Of a stretch of 19,026 nucleotides of DNA, positions 14,333 to 19,026 are shown piece after piece. Each line of letters begins with the position of its first letter. Positions within the stretch are counted from its first letter, which is position 1. This DNA comes from an uncultured Collinsella sp. (GTDB taxonomy: Bacteria > Actinomycetota > Coriobacteriia > Coriobacteriales > Coriobacteriaceae), in the NCBI GenBank assembly GCA_937982065.1, contig CALJMO010000050.1, forward strand, positions 1-19,026, written 5' to 3'. Position numbers and translations under genes: made by a program. Below the pieces are notes generated by a model. It searched no databases, was not told the origin of the DNA, and worked only from the letters and a program-made list of their open reading frames with translations.

Positions 14333-15253
14333 ATGCCCAAACGATTACTGAACATGTCCGCATCCGATTTTGTCGCCACGTCACCCATGGATCTAAAGCA
14401 GGCAATTCTGGCCTCCGAGGGACGTACCATCATGGCGGAAAACGTACCCTCTTCCCAATTTCTCAGCGGCGTTACTAATGCAGAAATCGAACGTGCCGCA
14501 GGTGCCGACCTGCTTCTGTTTAACGCGTTCGATGTGTTCGATCCAGTTATTGCCGGTATTCCAGATGATCTCAATGAAAACCCGGTCACTTGGGTGAAGC
14601 GAGCATGCGGAAGGCCGATTGGCGTCAATCTGGAGCCAGTTGATAACGAGGCAGAGATGTCTGAATCCCGTACGGAAATCCCCATGGGTCGTCGCGTCTC
14701 TCCCAAGACCTTAGAAAAGGCTAACGAACTCGGATTTGATTTTATCTGCCTGACGGGCAACCCTGGAACTGGCGTCTCCAACGATGCGATCGCCCATTCA
14801 ATCAAACTCTCCAAAGAGCATTTCAATGGCCTGATCATAGCCGGAAAAATGCATGGAGCAGGCGTTGCGGAACCTGTCATGACGCTCGAAATAGCGCGCG
14901 AGTTTGTTGACCTCGGTGTCGATATCCTTCTCGTGCCAGCCCCCTACACCGTCCCCTGCTTCCAAGAAGCAGACCTGCGCGCCATCGTAGACTTTGTACG
15001 ATCCTACAACGTGGGCAAGTCAATTGAAGAGAAGGTTCTCGTCATGGCGGCGAACGGGACGAGTCAAGACTCTTGCGACAGCGAGACCATTAAGAAAATA
15101 GGCCTTGCAGCAAAAGCAGCCGGCGCTGACCTCCAACATATCGGGGACTCCATGAACGGTATTTGCCTGCCCCAGAATATCTTCACGCTCGGACAAGCCC
15201 TTCGTGGATACAGGCATCAGATCATCATGCTGAGCCGCTCTGTGATACGTTAA
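14333..15253 (+). CDS. Uncharacterised PTS-associated TIM-barrel protein
   Basis: A 306-residue soluble protein without signal peptide or membrane segments. It opens KRLLNMSASDF and alternates short hydrophobic strands with helices in the way of a (beta/alpha)8 barrel. Strand-end motifs are VNLEPVD, FICLTGNPGTGVSN, IIAGKMHGAG, ILLVPAPYTVPC, VMAANGTSQDS and LQHIGD. I recall this as a domain-of-unknown-function family found beside PTS genes in Firmicutes and Actinobacteria, sometimes mislabelled haloacid-dehalogenase-like; that label rests on memory. The Gly-rich loops suggest a phosphate-binding barrel acting on a phosphorylated sugar, but no reaction can be assigned. AAAGGAAG precedes the ATG by five bases. 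It is the first gene of an operon with gntR (73-bp gap), divergent from lacE. Confidence 0.75.
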   Translation: MPKRLLNMSASDFVATSPMDLKQAILASEGRTIMAENVPSSQFLSGVTNAEIERAAGADLLLFNAFDVFDPVIAGIPDDLNENPVTWVKRACGRPIGVNLEPVDNEAEMSESRTEIPMGRRVSPKTLEKANELGFDFICLTGNPGTGVSNDAIAHSIKLSKEHFNGLIIAGKMHGAGVAEPVMTLEIAREFVDLGVDILLVPAPYTVPCFQEADLRAIVDFVRSYNVGKSIEEKVLVMAANGTSQDSCDSETIKKIGLAAKAAGADLQHIGDSMNGICLPQNIFTLGQALRGYRHQIIMLSRSVIR

Positions 15254-15325
15254 GATTGTTGCGCTCAAGCTACATCCCGACTGAGGCAACCATCAGATAC
15301 CACCAATATGCAAACTGAGGCTCTA

Positions 15326-16045
15326 ATGCTCGATACACATGAAAAACGGCCACTCTATTTACAGCTCACCGACGCGCTGCTCAAGCAGATCGTCGATGTG
15401 TATCAAGCAGACGATAAACTTCCAACAGAAATGGAACTCTGCGACGAATACGCCGTAAGCAGAACAACCGTCCGACTTGCCATGAGTGAGCTGGAGCGTC
15501 GTGGAAGTATCTATCGAATCCAAGGTAAGGGATCGTTTGTCGCACCGAAACGCGTTAGCGAGCTCAATTCACTTTTAGACTTTGACTTTGCAAGCCATTG
15601 CGATGGCGTTGATCCGGATGCCATCACCAAACATTTCGGCGGCCTCACATCAGGTCGTCCAATTTCCGTAATGATGCTCCAACAATTTGGATGTCAAAGT
15701 CGCGATGAGATTCAGCGCCTTGAATTGACCTACGAACTTGAAGGCAGCTTCATAGGCGCTGATACGTTCTTCATTTCAAAGTCGCGCGTTCCGAATAACC
15801 AGTTAGATTTTCAGGCATTTAGCAGAATCATGGACGACTTGTCCAAGTCTATCCAATCTGTTAGGGAAAGCTATAGAGCACGTCAGCTTAGCGATTCCGA
15901 AGCCAGTAATTATGGTGTTGCAAAACTTCCGGTCATCGAACTGACTCATTATGCTTACGACTCCGGAGGCAAACTAATCTCAATTGTCTGCCGCACCGTC
16001 TTAACTGGGCGGGTCCCTTATCAAAACTTTATTTTCAAGTCCTAA
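15326..16045 (+). CDS. GntR-family (HutC/UTRA) transcriptional regulator
   Basis: A 239-residue regulator. The N-terminal winged HTH has the GntR signature KLPTEMELCDEYAVSRTTVR, then LERRGSIYRIQGKGSFVAP, in about residues 10-75. The C-terminal UTRA ligand domain ends with the typical LTHYAYDSGGKLISI and PYQNFIFKS. UTRA proteins generally sense a phosphosugar or related metabolite. ATG 15326 is preferred because GAGG lies five bases upstream; the ATG at 15308 has no such site. It is co-transcribed with the TIM-barrel gene and probably controls that operon and the divergent lacE through the dyads at 14269-14301. Base composition is AT-richer than the lac units 1 and 2. Confidence 0.9.
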   Translation: MLDTHEKRPLYLQLTDALLKQIVDVYQADDKLPTEMELCDEYAVSRTTVRLAMSELERRGSIYRIQGKGSFVAPKRVSELNSLLDFDFASHCDGVDPDAITKHFGGLTSGRPISVMMLQQFGCQSRDEIQRLELTYELEGSFIGADTFFISKSRVPNNQLDFQAFSRIMDDLSKSIQSVRESYRARQLSDSEASNYGVAKLPVIELTHYAYDSGGKLISIVCRTVLTGRVPYQNFIFKS

Positions 16046-16060
16046 TGTTCTTTTTCTTTC

Positions 16061-16117
16061 GTCTCGATCTGTAACACTAAGACCGGTTTTGGACGTCTAG
16101 ATGTTACAGGTTGAGAC
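16061..16117. repeat. Dispersed hairpin repeat, copy H (subtype 2-like, single)
   Basis: Arms are GTCTCGATCTGTAACA and TGTTACAGGTTGAGAC, with inner CTAAGAC/GTCTAG and loop CGGTTTTGG. It begins 15 bp after the gntR stop and is the only unpaired copy. It lies in the gap between convergent gntR and deoR. Confidence 0.8.
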
Positions 16118-16141
16118 GATTTGATAGTGGAGTCCTCATTT

Positions 16142-16170
16142 GCGCGTCATATCGCGTAGCGCTGACGCGC
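16142..16170 (-). other. Hairpin downstream of deoR
   Basis: GCGCGTCA (16142-16149) pairs perfectly with TGACGCGC (16163-16170). No T-run follows on either strand, so it is only a possible 3' end or stability element of the minus-strand deoR transcript. Confidence 0.35.
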
Positions 16171-16236
16171 TGGTTTCCACAATGACAGGAGGTAAAAGTC
16201 CTCCCGCATCACCCGTTGGCAATCCCGTAGCGATAA

Positions 16237-17001
16237 CTAGCAAATAACCTGCGTGTGCTCCTCGATGGCGGCACGATCTTCGGCGGTAATACCCGGCTCG
16301 CACACCATGGCATCCAAACTGTCCAGGCGGCAGAAGGTGTAGAAGTCGCGCTTGCCGATCTTGCTGGAGTCGGCGATCAGATAGCGCGAGTCGGCCTTGC
16401 TAAAGGCGAGCTGCTGGATGCGGCCCTCTTCCATATTGGATGTAGACACGTCGCTGTCCAGAATGCCGTTTGCGCCGATAAAGGCTGCGTCGATCCCCAG
16501 TGCGCGCAAGGTGTCCTCGGCCGTGGGGCCCACAAAGGCGGCAGTGCGGCGACGGTACATACCGCCCACGAGACACAGGTCGCAGTCTTCGCGCGCCTCG
16601 AGCAGATTAAACACCGAAAGCGAATTAGTCACGATGCGTAGGCGGCACGCCGGCAGCATCGAGGCCATCTGCTCAACCGTGGTGCCCGTGCCCAAAAAGA
16701 TGGTCGAGCCTTCCTCGATAAGCTCCACAGAACGGCGCGCAATCTGCAACTTTTCCTCGGCATGCTTCGTGCGCTTTTCGCTGTGCGAATACTCATGGCG
16801 CAGCATAGCGTGTGGACGGCCCTGTGCACTGCGGGCTCCGCCGTGCACGCGCTCGATCTCGCCCAGGCTCGCAAGCTCCTCAAGGTCACGGCGGATCGTC
16901 ATATCCGAGACACCTAACGCATCCGAAATCTCCTTGACCGAGACCGTTCCCTGTTCCTCGAGCAGCTGCCGAACCTTATCCTGTCGCTCCGCTTTAATCA
17001 C
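16237..17001 (-). CDS. DeoR-family transcriptional regulator
   Basis: A 254-residue DeoR repressor. The N-terminal winged HTH (about 1-60) reads ERQDKVRQLLEEQGTVSVKE, then DMTIRRDLEELASLGEIERVHGGA. The sugar-phosphate-sensing domain follows with GTGTTVEQMA, VTNSLSVFNLL, LVGGMYRRRTAAFVGP and FIGANGI, and the late Lys of ADSSKIGK. GTG 17001 is chosen because GAGGA lies six bases upstream and translation then opens IKAERQDK, as usual for the family; a GTG at 17028 lacks a ribosome site. It is divergent from galM and probably controls it. In lactic acid bacteria the lac operon repressor LacR is also of this family, so a role over lac genes is possible. A broken relative lies at 11967-12167. Confidence 0.9.
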   Translation of the reverse strand: MIKAERQDKVRQLLEEQGTVSVKEISDALGVSDMTIRRDLEELASLGEIERVHGGARSAQGRPHAMLRHEYSHSEKRTKHAEEKLQIARRSVELIEEGSTIFLGTGTTVEQMASMLPACRLRIVTNSLSVFNLLEAREDCDLCLVGGMYRRRTAAFVGPTAEDTLRALGIDAAFIGANGILDSDVSTSNMEEGRIQQLAFSKADSRYLIADSSKIGKRDFYTFCRLDSLDAMVCEPGITAEDRAAIEEHTQVIC

Positions 17002-17035
17002 GATGAGTCCTCGCTGTTCCACGCTCACGTCAATT

Positions 17036-17058
17036 CAAACAATAACGAACAAATTGTA
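17036..17058 (-). promoter_or_regulatory. deoR promoter -10 and direct-repeat operator
   Basis: On the minus strand TACAAT (17053-17058) is a good -10. Directly after it TTGTTCG and TTGTTTG repeat with exactly 10-bp spacing (17046-17052, 17036-17042), the direct-repeat layout common for DeoR proteins. A third TTGTTCG lies at 17160-17166 on the plus strand, 41 bases before galM. Confidence 0.45.
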
Positions 17059-17206
17059 TCAGACTCGCGCGCGTCAGAAATGAACGCCCGCACAGCTCCA
17101 ATCATCACTTTTTTGAGAAAAATACCCCCTGCTTTAGTGGGGTGTAGTGATAATCTTGCTTGTTCGCGCTACAGTTTGTCGGAAATACCTCGATGTTAGG
17201 AACCAA

Positions 17207-18259
17207 ATGATCACTTCCGAGCTTTTCGGCACCGCGCCGTGCGGTACCCCCGTTCATCGTTACACCCTCAACGGGCCCGAGATCTGCGTTCGCATTATGG
17301 ACTATGGCGCCACCGTGCTGGGTATCGATGTGCCCGACATTCCCGGCAACGTGCGCGATGTGGTGCTGGGCTTCGATAAGCTCGAGGGTTACTTTGACAA
17401 CCCCGCCTGCTTTGGCGCGACCATCGGACCTGTGGCCAACCGCACTGCAGGTGCCACGATCACCATCGCCGGCACGGACTGGCATATGCCCGCCAACGAG
17501 GGCGTCAACAACCTGCACAGCGATCTTGAGCACGGCCTGCACAAGCGCGTGTGGGACGTTGAGCTCGACGAGGTCCACAATGCTGTGCGCATGACCACCT
17601 CGCTTGAGGACGGCGAGCTGGGTCTTCCCGGCAACCGCACCTTTACGGCCGTGTTTACCGTTACACGCACCGGCGTCTTTCGCATCGAGTATGGCTGCGA
17701 GAGCGACCGCGCCACCTACGTGTCCATGACCAACCACACGTACTTTAACCTTGCCGGTCACAACGCCGGCATGGACTGTGAGCACTTCTTTGTTGCTAAC
17801 GCTGCCCACTACCTGCCCATCAACGAGCAGAACATCCCCACCGGCGAGATCGCTCCAGTCGAGGGAACCCCGTTTGACTTTCGCGAGCTGCGCCCCGTCG
17901 CGCCCGGCATGGAAGCCGATGACCCGCAGATTAAGCAGGCCCGTGGCTACGACCACTGCCTGTGCATCGATGGCTATCAGTACGGCCGCAACCTGCGCCG
18001 CGCAATGCACGTCGAGGAGATGTGGACCGGTCGTGAGCTGAACTACTACACCACCGCCCCGGGCGTACAGCTCTACACCGGCAACTGGCTGGACGACGAG
18101 CACGCCAAGGACGACGCCAACTATGGCTGGGGTGCCGGCTTTGCCCTCGAGGCAGAGATGTACCCCGACACACCGCACCAGCCGCTGTTCCCGCAGGGCA
18201 TTGTGGGCCCGGGTCATCCCTACAGCAATGTGATCGAATACCACTTTATGAGGCACTAA
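17207..18259 (+). CDS. galM: Aldose 1-epimerase (galactose mutarotase)
   Basis: A 350-residue cytoplasmic mutarotase that interconverts alpha and beta anomers of galactose or glucose, feeding sugars released from lactose into the Leloir or glycolytic route. Family motifs are GPVANRTAGA with R79, NNLH with the catalytic-site H104, TNHTYFNL with the general acid H177, the GYDH motif ending at H250, and the catalytic base E315 in FALEAE. Length is normal for GalM. ATG 17207 has AGGA five to six bases upstream; an upstream ATG at 17147 would add an untypical tail. It is divergent from deoR and ends before a strong terminator. NNLHSD in place of NNLHGG is a small departure near the active site. 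Confidence 0.92.
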   Translation: MITSELFGTAPCGTPVHRYTLNGPEICVRIMDYGATVLGIDVPDIPGNVRDVVLGFDKLEGYFDNPACFGATIGPVANRTAGATITIAGTDWHMPANEGVNNLHSDLEHGLHKRVWDVELDEVHNAVRMTTSLEDGELGLPGNRTFTAVFTVTRTGVFRIEYGCESDRATYVSMTNHTYFNLAGHNAGMDCEHFFVANAAHYLPINEQNIPTGEIAPVEGTPFDFRELRPVAPGMEADDPQIKQARGYDHCLCIDGYQYGRNLRRAMHVEEMWTGRELNYYTTAPGVQLYTGNWLDDEHAKDDANYGWGAGFALEAEMYPDTPHQPLFPQGIVGPGHPYSNVIEYHFMRH

Positions 18260-18286
18260 GCCCACAATGCAACATATTGCACAGCA

Positions 18287-18320
18287 ACGCCCGCCGGCAC
18301 CACCGCCGACGGGCGTTTTT
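18287..18320 (+). terminator. Rho-independent terminator after galM
   Basis: ACGCCCGCCGGC (18287-18298) pairs with GCCGACGGGCGT (18305-18316), with one mismatch and a 6-base loop, followed by TTTT. It lies 27 bp after the galM stop and between convergent genes. Confidence 0.88.
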
Positions 18321-18343
18321 CTACCTAGTCATCGGGGACGTTC

Positions 18344-18823
18344 TTAAATGACTAGTTGGATGGGGTCGGGATTGGAGCTGGGGAGATAACGGATTTCTAG
18401 TTCTATGCCGAGTTCTTGCAGCTCTTTGAGGGCTGCGACATCTGCGTCGTCTACGGCAACTGCGGGCGTTGCAGGACGCTTGCCCTCCCCTGCCTGCATA
18501 TGGCCAATGCTGATCTTGGTAATCGGCACACCACCCTTAACCAGCGCGAGTGCATCGGCGGGTGAGGCCACCATGATCAGAATCCATTGACGCGGCGTTG
18601 CGGTATGGATGATGTCGATGGTCCTTTGCACCGAGAAAAACCGTGTCCACACGCCTTCTGGCGCCGCCGCCCTCATGGGTGCCCATTGGCGCGAATCCGC
18701 CGCGATCTCATCGTTGACGATTAAAACAAGGTTGGAACCCACGGCTTCGTTCCACAGCTCAACGTCTTGCCCGTAAATGAAACGGTCATCGATACGCGTG
18801 AGAAGAATCTTGGGTTGAGCCAT
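18344..18823 (-). CDS. Orphan mannose/sorbose-family PTS EIIB-like protein, active-site His replaced
   Basis: A 159-residue protein covering the whole EIIB domain of the mannose-fructose-sorbose PTS family (AgaB/AgaV-like), including RFFSVQRTIDIIHTA and GGVPITKISIGHMQAGEGKR. In this family the N-terminal RIDdRLIHGQV motif holds the phosphorylated His. Here the sequence is RIDDRFIYGQD, with Tyr (codon TAC) at the His position and Asp for Val. The protein is therefore unlikely to relay phosphate in the normal way. No EIIA, EIIC or EIID gene adjoins it. ATG 18823 gives the typical short N-terminus; an ATG at 18850 is possible. It might be a regulatory or decoy subunit, or a decaying gene with an intact frame. 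It is convergent with galM and divergent from the tRNA. Confidence 0.82.
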   Translation of the reverse strand: MAQPKILLTRIDDRFIYGQDVELWNEAVGSNLVLIVNDEIAADSRQWAPMRAAAPEGVWTRFFSVQRTIDIIHTATPRQWILIMVASPADALALVKGGVPITKISIGHMQAGEGKRPATPAVAVDDADVAALKELQELGIELEIRYLPSSNPDPIQLVI

Positions 18824-18912
18824 GGCTGCCCCATTCTGTTTGAGACCCATACGAGCGGGACATCACGTCTCCAATATTAGTGCATTTAAAGTGAGAAAAG
18901 CCGTCAGAACCC

Positions 18913-18941
18913 TTGCGCGGATGTGCGATGTCCCGTATCAT
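18913..18941 (+). promoter_or_regulatory. Predicted promoter of tRNA-Thr
   Basis: TTGCGC (18913-18918), 17-bp spacer, TATCAT (18936-18941). The predicted start is about 33 bases before the tRNA. Confidence 0.55.
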
Positions 18942-18980
18942 AAACAGCCGTTGACGCCTCAGTTGCGTCATCACATGGCC

Positions 18981-19026
18981 GCCAGCGTAGCTCAGTTGGT
19001 AGAGCACCGCTCTCGTAAAGCGGGGG
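18981..19026 (+). tRNA. tRNA-Thr (anticodon CGU), 5' part
   Basis: The acceptor strand GCCAGCG is followed by TA, the D-stem GCTC/GAGC and its AGTTGGTA loop. The anticodon stem CCGCT/AGCGG closes the loop CTCGTAA, with anticodon CGT at 19014-19016. The window ends in the variable region, so the T arm and 3' acceptor strand are missing. Confidence 0.92.

Noticed and set aside
17105..18265. 386-codon minus-strand frame opposite galM
   Set aside because: It is the reverse shadow of galM, with biased Val/Gly/Ala composition and no recognisable motif.

Overview
The window reads as chromosomal DNA of a fairly GC-rich gut actinobacterium of the Collinsella / Coriobacteriia type. That is an inference from base composition, from repeated lactose-type PTS genes and from the kinds of regulators present; no rRNA or marker gene is here to prove it. 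Nearly everything concerns uptake and cleavage of phosphorylated beta-galactosides (or closely related beta-glycosides).

Layout. 1-362: 3' end of a LacG-type GH1 phospho-glycosidase with a strong terminator. 640-5398: unit 1, a LacI regulator (-) divergent from lacG then lacE (+). 5736-10264: unit 2, a second LacI regulator (-) divergent from lacE then lacG (+), so the gene order is swapped. 10632-11864: a Fic-domain protein behind a near-perfect 75-bp inverted repeat. 11967-12167: a decayed deoR remnant. 12282-16045: unit 3, lacE (-) divergent from an uncharacterised TIM-barrel protein and a GntR/UTRA regulator (+). 16237-17001: an intact DeoR regulator (-) divergent from galM (17207-18259). 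18344-18823: an orphan mannose-family EIIB (-) whose active-site His is Tyr. 18981-19026: the 5' part of tRNA-Thr(CGU).

How it works together. Each LacE (fused EIIC-EIIB) would import and phosphorylate a disaccharide, each LacG would hydrolyse the 6-phosphate product, and GalM would interconvert galactose or glucose anomers. The soluble EIIA (LacF) that must feed phosphate to the three EIIB domains is not in the window, nor are tagatose-6-phosphate genes. Regulation looks locus-specific. LacI1 has three matching pseudo-palindromes, LacI2 has a 24-bp perfect palindrome, the GntR locus has an 18-bp dyad, and DeoR has a 10-bp-spaced direct repeat. A further box, CCGYTYACCG, recurs in all three lac-unit control regions.

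The most unusual feature is a family of eight intergenic hairpin repeats (about 57-65 bp) in two subtypes. They are arranged as pairs or triplets just downstream of genes, and their base changes keep the stem paired.
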